A program made the position numbers and the translations under genes. A stretch of 64,000 nt of DNA, taken from positions 3,209,001 through 3,273,000 of the forward strand of contig NC_080583.1 of assembly GCF_029962835.1 (NCBI RefSeq). Reading direction: 5' to 3'. Below the pieces are notes generated by a model. The model ran no database searches. It was not told the origin of the DNA and worked only from the letters and a program-made list of their open reading frames with translations. This document shows positions 45,995 to 59,159 of this stretch, piece by piece (the stretch's first letter is position 1; each line of letters begins with the position of its first letter). The DNA is from Magnolia sinica. Its lineage: Eukaryota; Streptophyta; Magnoliopsida; Magnoliales; Magnoliaceae.

Positions 45995-48900
45995 TGTAAC
46001 ACCCCGAGTTTTCAAGGGCCGTGTAAGAACTTGGCCTCCAAATTCCCAGGTGTCACTTATATCCTAATTATGGTGATTTGTACATAAATCAGTTTAAATG
46101 AACAATAAATAAATCGGCTGGAACATAAACCACAACCACAACTAATTTACTGAATTAAATACGACTAAGAAATACAAGTCTATAGGAATATCAAACGGGT
46201 CGACAAGGCCTCGCTCAAAAAAATTTATAAAATTAATGTCCAAAAGGAAAGGTGCACTAGATCCACAGCTCAACAACCCATAATCAACCAGTCTACGGTG
46301 ATCCACTCATAAGCTGGAAATAGGAAAGCTCATCTTCCCTATCCATGCTCACATCGCTCGGCTCGTCGAGCTCCACTTCACCTGCATCTAGTAAAGGGTC
46401 TGGTTGGTGTTTTAAAACACCGTCCCAGAGTGGGAGTAAGTAGCTAACTCAGTGGTTACTATTAGCCTTAAGTTACAACAGGCATCAATTATATGATGAA
46501 TTTAATAAAAGGCATACATTCACAGATCCCTAACTAGTTTTGTTAATGTATATGCATATATTATGATATAATGCATGACCTCGCAAAAGTACTCCCTCGA
46601 GCGACTTCGTCTAACGATCGCGCATGACCAACACTCCCTCATTGCGACCCCAACTGCCGAGTCGCTAACCTAACTAGTATGATACGATCGTAATCGTGTT
46701 AACCGAGTTCTTAATTAATTCTGTTCATCCAGCAGATTGGAAAAACTGGTACACCCCACATATCATTGTCATCAACTGGTTGCGAAGCCAAAGCCCCTCA
46801 ACGTGCGAGGCTAAGACCCCGCGATCTTTAATCCCATCGGGTTCCCCATCCCCAATTTCAAGCACATGGGGAGTGCTGAGAAGAGGGATCACTCGCGGTC
46901 ACTACAGGGAGGCTCGTCACCCCAACGTAGGCCGACAGCTCAGATACAGTGTGTTACTCCACCATGCTCGGCTCTCGAGTCAGTAGATTTGTTTCAAATG
47001 GTTATCAATCAGCTTCGATGGTTGAAGGGTGTTCCAGGTTCCATATAGGCGTGAGCAGACATGATTAACAAACGTGGTTGGTCAGTAAGTGAACTAAACT
47101 GTGTGAGTTCAGGCGAGTACGTGATGGACGACATCGAGTACAAGTGACCCATGTAGTTCAACTACCGTTGCCCATTCGCATCCGCCCAAATCCGCTGGTT
47201 TAGGCGCAGGATGGTTCTATCAACGGGACCACCTTCTCCCACCTTAATTCCCTGACCAACCTAGGGGTTTAATGACATTCAATAATATTCCAATATTTCT
47301 GAATTCGTCTTCTACCACAAGTAAAGTCATGCCATCCAACATAAAAATTTAGATTTTTCTACAATGCAACCACTAACAAAATATAACATTAATGTGTGTG
47401 TGTGTTGAGTGGGGTTACCGAAGAGACCAAGAACTATACATCATTCATAGGACAAACATACAACAAAGATTAACGTAATCGTGCGTGCCACAATGAAGGT
47501 TATACTAAAATAATATATGGGATGAACATGCCACACCAAAATCAAACCCAATTATGTTGAAGAACAAATAAACAATACTTAATCATTTCATGGAATTTGC
47601 TAAAATCTTATATGGGATAAACATGCCACACTAAAATCAAACCCAATCATATTAAAGAACAAAGAAGCAACACTTAACAATTTCATGAAATTTAGGGGGG
47701 CCTATCATGTAGGGTCTTGACTAGGTTCTCTCTAGATTACTCAAGCACATCATCCTAACATTCATAATCATTAAACTCATAGTAAAATTGGTGTTAGGCT
47801 ACCTAAGGATAATAGTCTGTACCTTGTGACGAACCGCTCGATTCACGACGCCCGTATGGTTATGGTGTTAGGAAATCATCGTTGAAATGCCTAAAGAAGC
47901 ATACAAGCTTGTAAGAATTGGAAGAAATTAAACACAAGACCTAACCCTACAAACATAACTCAATACTTACCTTCAATCATCGCCGAATCGACACCAATGA
48001 AGGACAATGTTGCTATAGAAAAGATGAGAGGGTGAAAATGCACAAACCATCATGCTTCCAAGCTCTACCTCTCTCTTTCTCCTCTTTTCTCCTCTTTCTC
48101 TTCTCCCCTTTCTCTCTTTCTTTCTTATAGGGTAAATTCGTATGGGGAGAGGGGTGCCCAAATGAAACCCTTATATAGTACCAAATTTGGTGTAAATGGC
48201 CCCAAGGGCTAGGTTTTTACTATACTAGCCCTATGAGAGGGTTTTTCTAACCTCTAGGGCCCACTATGGGGCGTACATATTGATATACACCATAGGATAG
48301 TTAGCCCTAACAATAATCTACGTATGGATATGATCGGCCTGCCATTTGGATGCGTCAATTGATAGATATGATTAGAAGTCTGTTCAACGGTCACCGATGG
48401 TCGATCGGGGCCGTGGCTATACGGATATGAGCAGAGAAATATACTTACTTCACGTGTGAAGTTTGGTCATAAACCGACGGTCCGAAATCCTCAACTTTGC
48501 AAAAGAGTGGACGACCCAATTCACTTAAGTTTCAGTTTCTTCCTTTAGAGTATTTGCACTTCTCATGCACTCGTCCTTTGGCTCAAGTTCAGTGGTTCTG
48601 AACAGTACCCAGGTACGACTCCCACGATGGACGTCAAGATCAATAAGACCGACATTATTCTATAGTTTTGGAACTAGTGGCCTACCAACGAGCGGTCTAG
48701 AGCTTGTTCGGAAAATTAGGGCATTTCTGGAATGAATTAGGTATTGAGATTTCTCATGGGCAATAATTAGGGTTTGGATTAACTATATTCATAGTGTGGC
48801 CTATTTATAACGAGTGAAAGTGGAGATTTGGTCATGATTACTCTAAACCGTCGGTTTTAAGCTAAAAGAGTAACAGGGTTGATTTGGTCTATTAACCAAG

Positions 48901-49221
48901 ATCCGGCCCTTATCTGACTCGGCTTCGGTTATATCTTTAATTTAGTTATGATTGTCTTGATTAGTTAGCGATGGGTTGGTTAGATTTGGGCCCTATGTGA
49001 GTTAATCATGGGGTTAAACTTGATGTTCAAGTGATCGGGCGGATTCATTGGCTTCCTACGGTTGATTAATCGGACTTGTGTGGTTCTTTACTGGTACCAC
49101 CCGTGTATAAACTAACATTGAGTGCTAATGGTCAGTAAGTGATAATATAAGTTAATTACATTTTTTAAAAAAAATTAAGAATTTTTAGAAATCCAAAACA
49201 GTGAAAATCCAGGACGTTACA
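45995..49221 (-). mobile_element. Solo LTR of a related Tekay-like subfamily, opposite orientation
   Basis: On the plus strand it reads TGTAACACCCC … GGACGTTACA, the reverse complement of the TGTAACGTCC … GTTACA design. ATATA flanks both sides (45990-45994 and 49222-49226). Internal words complement the neighbouring LTR (for example GGTGTTTTAAAACACCGTCCC at 46409). No internal coding part: a solo LTR left by recombination. It is more diverged from the neighbour's LTRs than they are from each other. Confidence 0.9.
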
Positions 49222-50144
49222 ATATATAGACAATACATACATCAAGGTAAGCCTTGCAGCAAGGGCTACACCTATTTTTCTCCCACACATTGATACACTA
49301 AAGGCATGTGTTCGTCTATCCAAATCATTCAAATCATAGACACCAACATTAGAAAGTGCACGCCGGATGTACAGGAACAAGAATGTAGATTGCTTGTGAA
49401 CCCCCAAAGCTAGTTGGGGCATACCATGATGTTTGTAAGAAATCTACCATGTTTATCGATTTTGCCTGCTTATGTTAGGACATTAATCTAAAAATGAGGC
49501 AAATCTAAAGAAGTGAACCTGGTAACCTCACTCCACATAAATAAGAACTAAAAATAAATATACGCGGTCCACCCAGCTAATAACTTCCCACGTATTAAGT
49601 GCATGCGATATCCAATAGCTTGCCAAAATTACAAAGAACACCTACTGTAAAAATCATTCACATACACTTATGGGGTAGGCCACACTTGTAATATTCTGTT
49701 TATCAATGGTTAGACATTGTTTTATAAGGTGTGGCCCCCTTGATGATGACTGGATAGGGCTAATTTTTTTCATAATGTGATTTTAATGGTGTGGCTAAGC
49801 TATTGGATGGGTTGGATACTACATGCACTTAATAGGTGAAAAGAATCTGGTTGTCCCAATATGAAGGGAAAAAAAAATTTTGTTGATTAGTGTCATCTAA
49901 TCAGTGGGCCATGTTCCATGGACGATGTGGACACCATTTGATTGGTACAGCCAATCATTGGGCTCGTTTTAGTGGAATGTGGACCGCTGATATATTTCTC
50001 TTCCACCTATTTGTAAGCCACAAACACCTTAGATCCATAGTTCAAGTGGTAGACTGAGTGAAAGATACCTTGTTCCAACACTGAGGTATTGGTATCGATT
50101 CCCTAGTAGGGGGTGGCTAACGGTGAAAGTGTGAACTGACAGTG
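49222..50144. other. Right remnant of the split MITE and spacer
   Basis: 49227-49260 continues the palindromic MITE interrupted at 32154. 49560-50090 is unremarkable with decayed repeat words. No gene. Confidence 0.5.
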
Positions 50145-50152
50145 AGTGTACT

Positions 50153-50646
50153 TAGGGTTGTACACGAACCGGGCTAGCTTAGTTAACTCACTTGACTCAG
50201 CCCGAAAAAGCTCGACTTGGCCTGACTTTGAATTGAGTTCGGTTCGGGACGGGCCAATTTCTTCAACTTGAAACTGAGTTCAGGCCAAGTTCGGACAGGT
50301 CCCAGTTCGGCCCGACTCGGTTCGAAACCCGACTCGACTCGGCCCGACCCAGCCCGACTCGGCCTTTATGGTGTGTGTGTGTGTATGTGTGTGTGTGTGT
50401 AATGTTTTTAAAAAATCTTACAGTGGCCCGAAACTGGGACGCGGATTACATGCCAAAGCCCTTCCCATGAACTTGCTGTAAGGCCCGAACTTGACTCGAA
50501 TTCACCCGATTGCTAACCGGGCCGAATTCGGGCTGGACATGTTGGCCCCGTGACCAAGCCAGGCCTAGTTCGAGCTGAGTTTGGCCGGTGACTGGGCCAG
50601 GCCGGGTTGAGCCTAGTTCGACTCGGATCGACTGTGTACAACCCCA
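50153..50646 (+). mobile_element. CTCGA-type hAT-like element, GCCCGACTCGG variant
   Basis: Terminals TAGGGTTGTACACG and GTGTACAACCCCA. Flanks AGTGTACT (50145-50152) and GCCGTACT (50647-50654) share the last five bases. Subterminal words are GGCCCGACTCGG and CGAACTTGACTCGA. A (TG)n tract lies at 50371-50400. Confidence 0.72.
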
Positions 50647-50654
50647 GCCGTACT

Positions 50655-51205
50655 AACAAAAAGTATGAATATCCTAGTAATATCCCCTCCAGTCGTGGGG
50701 TCTACCCCCAAATGCGGCCCATTGCCACTCCTAATCATCGCCCATGATAATGACACCCTGATGTGCAACTTTTTCCAATTTAAAATTTACATCAAAGACA
50801 AATTTCTCTGGAATGACATCCCAACCCATGCTTTCAACGATAGGGCCCCACATAGATGATTAACTCTAATGAGCTAATAAAATAAAGGGTTCTCTGGATT
50901 CTTACATTTGTGATGCACTCGTATAACATCAGACCGTTCATCTGCTAGTCCGTACTGTGGATGGTCAGTGAGCAATATTTATTCATTGAATGTCAACCAT
51001 TAATTGGAAGTTTTCAGACTGCCAGCCTATTAAGTTCAGACAGTAGCTAGGACCACGAACCGTCTGCGGCTAGATTTTCTGGCGTTGATTTTTTAAAGCC
51101 TAACCCATCTCCTTTTTGTCTTTTTTAAAGCTGGCACAACATGTGGACGGACAGGACTGGATATAACACAGGCACCACGGTGGGCCCCACAGGTTAGAAA
51201 GACAG
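50655..51205. other. Spacer with decayed MITE fragment
   Basis: 51080-51200 is a half copy of the palindromic repeat (CACCACGGTGGGCCCCACAGG). The rest shows nothing I recognise. Confidence 0.45.
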
Positions 51206-51708
51206 GACGCGGTTTGACTAATGACCCCAACACCAGCCATAGTGGGCCCCACCATGATGTATGTGTTTTATCCAGGCTGTCCATCCATTTTTGCCAGCCC
51301 ATTTGGAATATGAACCCAAAAACGAGGCAGATGTAAAGTTCAAGTGGGCCACACCAGAGGAAACAGTGGGGTTTGAACTGTTACCGTTAAAAACTTCTTG
51401 AGGGCCGGAAGTTTTGGATCAAACTGATATTTGTGGTTTTTCCTTCATCCAAGGTTACGTGACCTAATCAACATGTTGGAATGTTGGATGACAAATAAAC
51501 ATTAGGACCCTGAGAAGTTTTTAACCGTGGGAGTTCACTCAACGCCTGTTTCTGTGGTGTGGTCCACCTGTGGTTTAGATCTACCTAATTTTTTGGGCCC
51601 ATGCCCTAAAATGAGCTGGAAAATGGATGGACGGCGTGGATAAAACACATACATCATGGTGAGGCCCACAGAGCTTTGACAGCAGCTGGCCGGCTGGTGT
51701 TCGAGGAG
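51206..51708. mobile_element. Palindromic MITE
   Basis: Left GACGCGGTTTGACTAATGACC resembles the left terminal at 13371. Inner pair GTGGGCCCCACCATGATG / CATCATGGTGAGGCCCAC and ATCCAGGCTGTCCATCC / GGATGGACGGCGTGGAT. The right terminal is worn. Confidence 0.7.
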
Positions 51709-53025
51709 AAAGGAAGGGCGAGGTTTCCAAGCGAAAATGGTCCATCGGATGCAGTACAAAGCTTTGTACGTTCGGTTTAACATTCAAAGCATTGTGCGGG
51801 ACCAACTGTGATGTGGGCGTGGAATCCAATCCGTCCATCATCTGTGCGTCATCATATTCTCATGGAGAACAAAAAACCTAAGGTAAGCCGTAACACAGCT
51901 AACAGTTGGAATGTTGAAGCCCACCGTTACGAGACCTTCTAGATCTTGTATGGGCTATAGATTTTACACCGTGAGGCCCACCTGAGTTTTTGATCTGCCG
52001 AAAAGAACACAAGTCCAACGCATTGCATTGTAGGCTAAGCTTATCATACAACCCAAGTGGGCCACGACATACCAATGGTCCAGATTCAGCCCATTTCTAT
52101 AGAAAAGATAGTTCACAACCGTTTTGTAAGAATGAATGGTAGCATCACATCCACTAGTGTACAAGGCCAATGGCTAGATGAAACAACCCAGTTGAATAAC
52201 ACTAATCAAGCAATCCTCACCATCCAATTCACGCCTACCAAATGAATGGCCAAAATTATAAGATCCCCGAAAAAAAAAAAAAGAGAGTGGGAGAGAGATG
52301 CAGCTCAAAAGTGCTTGAACGCATAATCACAGGATTTTCCTCAACACATGTAATTAATGCAGATCTTTATCATCATCGCCACATTTCCTTCGCCGATCCA
52401 TTCACCCCCTTTTTTTATAATTTAAAAATAAAATTAAAAAATAAAAAATGCGTTTCCTTAGCGCACACGCAATATCACCGAAAATATAATCATAATATCA
52501 AATCAGGTGGGCCACCCCATCTGAAGAGAATGGACGGTTTTAAAACCATTAAAGAAAAAATGAAAATAAAAATAAAAAGCCTCCAATGTGAAAGCGGCTT
52601 GATTCTTGCGTAAGAGAATGCGTTTCACATACAAACAAAAAACCTAGTTTGTTAACTTCGAGATAGAATGCTTTCTTCACCATCCACTCATCAGCGAAAT
52701 CAATGGACAGCCAATAGTCTAACTAAATGTATGAGTGGGGCCCACATAATGACTGGACTGGCCCAGTTTTTGACGCTTGCGACTTTTTCTTTGCGGCCAA
52801 CCCTTTGGACGGCTCAGATTTTCTTCACGAGTGATGCGTGGACGGGAAACAAGTCTTGTAGTTGTATAAGAACATCTCTCAAATAAAATAAAATAACAAA
52901 ATGAGGGTGATGAAATTCATCAAAATCAAGAGAGAGATCTGAGGCACTCAGAATGAGTAGGAGGATTTATTTCAATCAAGAAATATCAGAATAATCTTTA
53001 TTCATCATCATGCCCCAGAATTAGA

Positions 53026-53029
<4 letters not shown>
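51709..53029. other. Spacer with decayed repeats
   Basis: 51790-52080 is an old repeat with CATCATCTGTGCGTCATC and GAGGCCCACCTGAGTTTT. 52240-52640 is AT-rich with short A runs. No coding gene. Confidence 0.4.

Positions 53030-53057
<28 letters not shown>
53030..53057. repeat. (TG)n microsatellite
   Basis: About 28 bp of TG repeat. Confidence 0.9.
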
Positions 53058-53062
<5 letters not shown>

Positions 53063-53067
53063 CGAAG

Positions 53068-53172
53068 TATGCGTTTGGCTGCACAAAATATCAAATTTCA
53101 TGATATTTCAGTTTAATTTGGAGTAAAATATCATGAAATTTTAAGATATTGGGTGCAAACAAACAGACCCAA
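53068..53172. mobile_element. Small hairpin MITE
   Basis: GCGTTTGGCTGCACAAAATATC pairs roughly with GATATTGGGTGCAAACAAAC. The centre has ATTTCATGATATTTC and ATATCATGAAATTTT. Relative of 15780-15893. Confidence 0.55.
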
Positions 53173-53485
53173 CAAAAGAAATTAAAAAAAAAAAAAAAAA
53201 AGATGAAGAAAAAACCTCTTTAGTAAATTTGAGGAAATCTGAAGAGGGTTTCTCTCAGACAAATGCCTCGATTTGTCCTCACGAGCTTTGGAAAAAAAAT
53301 GAGATTTTTATTTCCATCGGACTCGTCATCATTTCTTCATCACTGAAAAACCCAAAACTAGATTTCAGAAGCCAACGAAAATTCAAGAAGATTTCAATGA
53401 CAAGAGAGAAGAGAAATGATTGCCCAGAAAATCTATTCCCAGCGAGAGACAGAGAAAGCGAAATGATTGCCATGAAAATCCATTT

Positions 53486-53527
<42 letters not shown>

Positions 53528-54757
53528 GCTACGGATGAGTGCGGAACAGCTATTGCCTATTGCAACGTCATTATAAAGGAGATGTTGATTTAGGGTTCAG
53601 TAAAACTTTGTTACTCTGGAGTAGTATATTTCATCATACGTAGCCACTCAAAAATAGCATACGTGTCATATTTTTAAGTCTAATCAACTGTCCATATAAT
53701 GGGATATGCTTTAGATGGTTTATATTGAAATAAATATACAAATTTATATATATTATATATTTGATTAGTTGATATCTGATTGGACGATTAGATGAAAATA
53801 TTCTACGGTTCCAATTTAATTAAAAAAATTTAAAAATCAGAAGTTAAATCATTAGGATTATACTATTTTTAGGCTTGTTTTCTATCTGTATAGGTTTATG
53901 TTATTTGGACGGTTTATTTTTATTTAAATAGATTACATTTAATGCTTGAGTACCATCTACCATAGTCTAGAGGAGTATCAAAAATAACTCCGTTAGGGTT
54001 TAGGATTTCTCTTTTTTTCATCGTTGAAAATAACGAAAATGCCCTTGAATGGGCGTAAGCACCTCTAACGGCACTGATGCTGACGACATTTGTAAAGTAG
54101 CTCGCCATAGTCTTGCTAGAAGCTTACACGTGTGACAGATTCGGACCGTCTATCTAATGGGTAGGGAACGCCGTGGAAGTGGCCTGTTTCAGATCTCAGG
54201 TCAGTGTTGTGACTGAATGGCCAAATTTTTTGAAGAGAAATGGACGGATAATATAAGTACCAAACGATCTACGTTTAATTACACTAGTCATTCCTCTGAT
54301 GGTGGTCCATTTGTGTCATAGTACTTTTCGTAAGTGGTACCACAGGATAAATGGTGTAGATATATCATACGTGGCCAAGTTGGAATCCGTTCCGCGAGGT
54401 TTCTTCTTTATCTCATTCGCGCGATCCGCGTTAGAAATCCCTAGGTGTGCATCAGTGCGGCTCCGTATCAGGGTTTGGGTGAGTCAACGGTACGATAGCT
54501 AATGTGGAAATTTTACTGTGCATGTTTGCCACATTTTAATGCTCCCCCTTTGGAAGCGTAGAAATATACGGGCCCTACTGTGGATGTAACATAATAGAAT
54601 ATCTCAACCATCGATGATGATCTTAAGCCATCTCATTTCTCTTGGTGAGGTTGGACCTCTGACTTTTCCCTTCTCACCGTTCATGCAGTTGCAACTCAAG
54701 TAGACCATCCGTACCAACGGTTGGTATCACCCTTGGTAGAGCTAGGCATGAGTCCAG
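53173..54757. other. Spacer; (GA)n tract, no supported gene
   Basis: 53484-53520 is (GA)n. The open frame around it is low complexity (Arg/Glu) and not credible. 53640-54500 is AT-rich with no family I recognise. Confidence 0.4.
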
Positions 54758-55294
54758 TGGAAACGGATTGGCTACTCCCCCTGCCACCAGCCGATGGCTG
54801 GTGGTCGGTGCTCTGTGGGCCTCACCATGATGTATTTGTTTCATCCATTCCGTCCATCTAGTTTTATAGATCATTTTATAGTATGAGAAAAAAAACTGAG
54901 ATATATTCCAATTTCAAGTGGACCACATTATAGAAAACAGTGTTGAATGAACTTCGACCATTAAAAACTTTTTGGGAGACATAAAAGTTTTGGATCAAGC
55001 TGATCTTTGTTTTTTCCCTTCATCTGGGTCTGTATGACCTAATCAACAGATTGGATGTCAAATAAATAGTACAGTGGGCCTTAGGAGGATTTTAATAATG
55101 GATATCCAATCACTATTGTTTTCCTGTGGTGTGGTCCACCTGATATTTATATTCCTATAATTTTTGGTATCAAGCCCTAAACTGATCTTTAAAAATGGAT
55201 GAACGAAATGTCTGAAGCACATACATCATGGTGGGGCCCACAGAGCACCGACCACCAGCCACGGGGCTGGTGGCAGGAGTAGCCAATCCGTTCC
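54758..55294. mobile_element. Palindromic Mutator-like MITE with 9-bp target duplication
   Basis: Terminals TGGAAACGGATTGGCTACTCC and GGAGTAGCCAATCCGTTCC pair, and the pairing runs inward (TGCCACCAGCC with GGCTGGTGGCA). Flanks TGAGTCCAG (54749-54757) and CGAGTCCAG (55295-55303) match at 8 of 9. Confidence 0.85.
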
Positions 55295-55311
55295 CGAGTC
55301 CAGCAGAACAG

Positions 55312-55850
55312 AGTTACGGTTTGACTCGACTCGACTCAGTACCAAATCAAACATAGGTGAACCGATGTGAATTCAGGTCTGTCTTGGACTAATCTGGACC
55401 AAGTCCAATCCAATAAAAAGTACCATTTCAGTTCAAGTTGGTACCGATTCGGAGAGACGGAGGGAGGGGGGAGAGAGAGAGAGAGAGGGTGGTGGGTCCT
55501 GCTAGGCTTGGAAGAAAAGAGTAAGAGGGAAAAAGAGGAGTGTGGTGATAGTGTTGGATGGTTGTTGGGTTTGGATGAGGACGAGGAAGAGAGAGCTTGA
55601 GATCAGGTTGGGGTGTGGTCGGGTGCAACATATAGGCTCAAAGATACTTAAAATTTATGATATATATATATATATATATATATATACCCACACACATCTG
55701 AGAGTCGGTTTCAGACCGAGTCGGGTCGAGTTACTGGGTAACTTAAACTCCACTCAGTTTGAGTTCAAATTGGGTGAAGCCTACTCGGTTCGGACCAACT
55801 CACCCGTTCAGTTTGGATCGAGTCGGATGAGTCGAGTCCTCCCGTGCCAT
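55312..55850 (+). mobile_element. CTCGA-type hAT-like element, worn ends
   Basis: Collinear with 28091-28717: GACTCGACTCGACTCAG start zone, (GA)n at 55460-55490, GGAGTGTGGTGA-like core, (TA)n at 55660-55685, then GAAGCCTACTCGGTTCGGACC and GAGTCGAGTCCTCCCGTGCC at the end. The terminal TAGAGTTG-type ends are lost. Confidence 0.65.
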
Positions 55851-57239
55851 CCATCGTAGGAGGCCATCCCTTGCACTTTGGATCGATATGCATACATGCG
55901 ACGTACAGTGGATGGGTTGCCACCTTTTAGCGAACGAGGCAGACGCATACTACAAAATAGTGAATCATTGCTATGCACAATGATCGATTTCCGCCGCAAG
56001 CAAGGCAATCAGCACGACTGAACCGAAGGACCACTATGTGGACCCATGTTGATTGGATAACTGACAGCCATCGATTGTAGGCAGTTTTTCTTCTTTCTTT
56101 CTTGCTAGACTGCTACGTTAGTTCAACACCATTTTAAAATGGTGGTGACTCTTGTACTGCACACATGGCATACTTGCAACGCAATCCAGAACGTCCAAAC
56201 CGCCAACCAAGTGGAAAGATAATATCAACCATCAGATATTCCCTCGGAATTTGGACCGCACACCATTGCACTTTTGACCGTCCACTTGATGGCCATTAAT
56301 TCGATGATTGAGATCGCTTGATCCGTGTGATTGTGGAGAGTACAAACCCACGACGGATCTGCACCGTACAAAACCTTTATTAGGGTGTCAACGTTGTGTG
56401 GGCTCTACCGTGATGTACGTATGAGATCCATAAAAGCTGATGCGATGACCAAAGACCAGTCAATAGAACATGATTCTCACTGTCTATCATACCTCAGGGC
56501 CCACCTGATCAATGCTTCTGATCATCCTTAATGGACCGTCTGCACAACCGAACTATTGTCTCCAGAACGGTATGGATTGCCCCATCGGATCTATAATAGA
56601 CGTATTCCAAGCGTACAAGATTGACTAATATGGATTCCTAAAGGAAGCAAAACATATGGAATACACCACAAACAGCTGTATAATTGTTGACACCCATTCC
56701 ACAGAGGGTGGGCCACGTGGTTGGTAATCCAGACCATCCATCTACTTAGTCCCTCATGTGGTTGGTTATCTAACCATTCACCTACATGGCTTCCAAGTCA
56801 AATTTTGGATGATGGCCAAGCAAAAGTGGACCGTGCTGGAGACAAATGCACATGTCACATTTCAATTGTAGAGATTAAAGAGTGCTTCACCCCTCCCAAC
56901 TTCAAGTGCTTCTAAAGAAAATCTAATGATCCGTTGGGCTGCACATTTCAGCTCACACAACCGCTGACACGACATCAAAATATTATGATGGCACTTCGCG
57001 CACTGATACCAACCGTCCGTTTGGAGTCGGCCAGGCAATGGGTCAGGCCGTAACTGAATTTTTTAACTGATCAAGCCGGCCATCGGGCAGCTCCGTACAA
57101 AATTTTGATTTTACTTGGACCAGGCCCAGCACATTGCCAACCTTATTCTGCAGCACAAATCAAATGACCCACCAAAACCAAAGTGGCCCACCAAATAATA
57201 CCATACTTTTAGCATCATGGTTTGCATACAATGTTAAAC
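55851..57239. other. Spacer between repeats and COR413 exon
   Basis: Contains weak repeat words (GTGTGGGCTCTACCGTGATG at 56396) but no element with ends and no gene I recognise. 57260-57285 has (CAA)n, near the 3' side of the COR413 gene. Confidence 0.4.
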
Positions 57240-57406
57240 TGCATCTAGTGCTGGGCTAAAAGTACTACAACAACAACAACAACAAAAACACGCAGGTCTT
57301 ATCAAACAAATGGCACAAATGAAGCAAAAGCATTTCTAGCTGCGGCAGAAACATTCAAACTGCAAACCAGAAAATAAGAAGGCATAGGTTCGGCTGCAGA
57401 AGACAC

Positions 57407-57660
57407 TCAGAGGAAATGAAGTACCAGGGCCCAGACAGGGTAGACAAACAAGAGGACGATGCCGATGGTGTTAGAGATGCCATGGCTCTTAGTGAAGGCG
57501 TTCCGGAACCCGCCAGATGCTCGGATGTGCTCTTGCAGCAGGTAACAGCCGATGAACAGGCATATAATGATACCCACCAGGCCATCCCTGAATGTGTGGG
57601 CAAAAAGGCTCGGTGCAACCACCAGAAGAAGAATCAACGATCCAGGCATCTCTAACCAGT
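57407..57660 (-). CDS. COR413-type cold-regulated membrane protein, last exon
   Basis: The minus strand, after an AG acceptor at 57661-57662, reads DWLEMPGSLILLLVVAPSLF, AHTFRDGLVGIIICLFIGC, YLLQEHIRASGGFRNAF, TKSHGISNTIGIVLLFVYPV and WALVLHFL, then TGA. This is the conserved C-terminal part of plant COR413 plasma-membrane-type proteins: about 83 residues with three hydrophobic, probably membrane-spanning stretches. Family knowledge: multispanning membrane proteins induced by cold, drought or ABA. The frame is clean. The upstream exons (about the first 110-120 residues expected) are not visible up to base 64000. Either the intron is long and holds the LINE piece and tandem array, or this is a detached exon. 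Confidence 0.9.
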
Positions 57661-57662
57661 CT

Positions 57663-58815
57663 GCACCCATTGCCATTTTTATGATCACAGTCAGCAGCAG
57701 TTAATGCAAGTGTACGAATACATTAGGAATGGATGTATTTCTATTATGCCAAGCGGCATGCTGGCATATATAGTGTGTGCATACACATTTTTATAGACAA
57801 GGTAAATGATCCTAACCCCAATGGTATGCACAGCATCCTTCCAACCTCAGTTTTTTACAAGAGGGCCTCATGTTTTATTGATAGGGACTGTCAATGCAAT
57901 GGACCACACTCTATGGAGGACCATGACCCAACATCCTCCCAGGTTCAAGTTTTAAACTATCGTCTGAAACCAGTACATATTGCTTGATATTAACCAATTT
58001 TGACTGATATGGTACACTGAAACCCATGCATCAGCTGATACGAATTGGTTCTGTCTATAAACGATACAGCTAAATCGGCCGTATCAGCCCACAACAGGGC
58101 GATACTACCTGGCTTCAGTAGTGACCAATACAGTACACTGAAACCAAGTTTCAATCCTTGCTCATGCTGGAATAGTATTAACTGTCCACTTCTCCCTTTC
58201 TAGGTACAAGGTGGACAGTTACTACTGTTCCCTTTCTTAGCCATTTAGTTGCAGGCAGCCAATAGATTGGGATTGTCACATCTGGGATATTTCGCACATT
58301 GACAATCATCTGATGGGCCCATCGTATCAGCAGTCTAGATCAAATGGACATGGACTCCACTTGTACAAACTGAAAAGTTGTGAACACTACGCATCATATA
58401 ATTCCTCTTAAGTCATATGTATTTCCATGCATGGGTCTGTTTGCACCTTGAGTTACTATAATAAGCATAGGGAGGCCAGAGTGGGAGCAGCAACGGAAAA
58501 TAGGAAGTAAGCTATTTCATTGCATTTAGTGTCCAAGTATGGAGATATATTTGTGAAAGTAGGAGCCAGAGAACCTAAGTAGTCTTCTGTGCAAGTATGG
58601 CTTGCACACCTAAATTCCATGTCAGCATATGGACGTTCCACTGTAACTGGCTAAGATTTTGAAAATATCATGATATTTTCAAAATATTTGAGGTTTTCAA
58701 TTTTATTGCAAATTATCCTGATATTAACATGAAAATTACTAAAAAAAAATAATTAATTCAGAATATGAAGAATGCAATTTTAGTAACAATAGAAGTAGAA
58801 ACAAGAAATTAGTTA
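57663..58815. other. Region upstream of the COR413 last exon (possible intron)
   Basis: 57990-58150 is an imperfect inverted repeat with GATATGGTACACTGAAACC and CAGTACACTGAAACCAAG and ATCGGCCGTATCAGCC, of the GATAC/GTATC-rich repeat kind. Otherwise nothing I recognise, and no COR413 exon found. Confidence 0.45.
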
Positions 58816-59152
58816 AAGGCCTGTTTGGATAGCAGGCAAAGAAAAGAAAAGAAAACGGATGACTTTTTCCATGATGGGATGTTTCACAATGTTTGGTTAG
58901 TAAAAAAAATATATTACATTGCAAAAAGCGATCATCGCCCAAACGCCATAGTCAAATTCTCATGCACAAGATTCAAGGTAAAAATGGTGAGAGTTTTATG
59001 AGATTTTCCCCTGAAATCCAGATTCCAAACAAGGCCCCTAAAATGCAATCCATGGGAAACTGTATTTCAATAGTGCTAATAGAAATCTTGTGAAATCACC
59101 ATCTGACAATCATTACAATTTCCTTTTCTTTTCCGACTATCCAAACGGGCCC
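58816..59152. mobile_element. Tourist-like MITE
   Basis: Terminals AAGGCCTGTTTGGATAG and CTATCCAAACGGGCCC are inverted, flanked by TTA (58813-58815) and TAA (59153-59155). The GGCCTGTTTGG terminal and 3-bp TTA/TAA site are known for PIF/Harbinger Tourist MITEs. Confidence 0.65.
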
Positions 59153-59159
59153 TAAGATT

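Noticed and set aside
49165-49422. Minus-strand frame with ALSNVGVYDLNDLDRRTH
   Set aside because: It crosses the solo LTR end into MITE sequence, so it cannot be an old gene frame.
53229-53576. Open frame with an Arg/Glu tail
   Set aside because: The tail is (GA)n. No family resemblance or splice structure is visible, and there is no homology to a gene I know.
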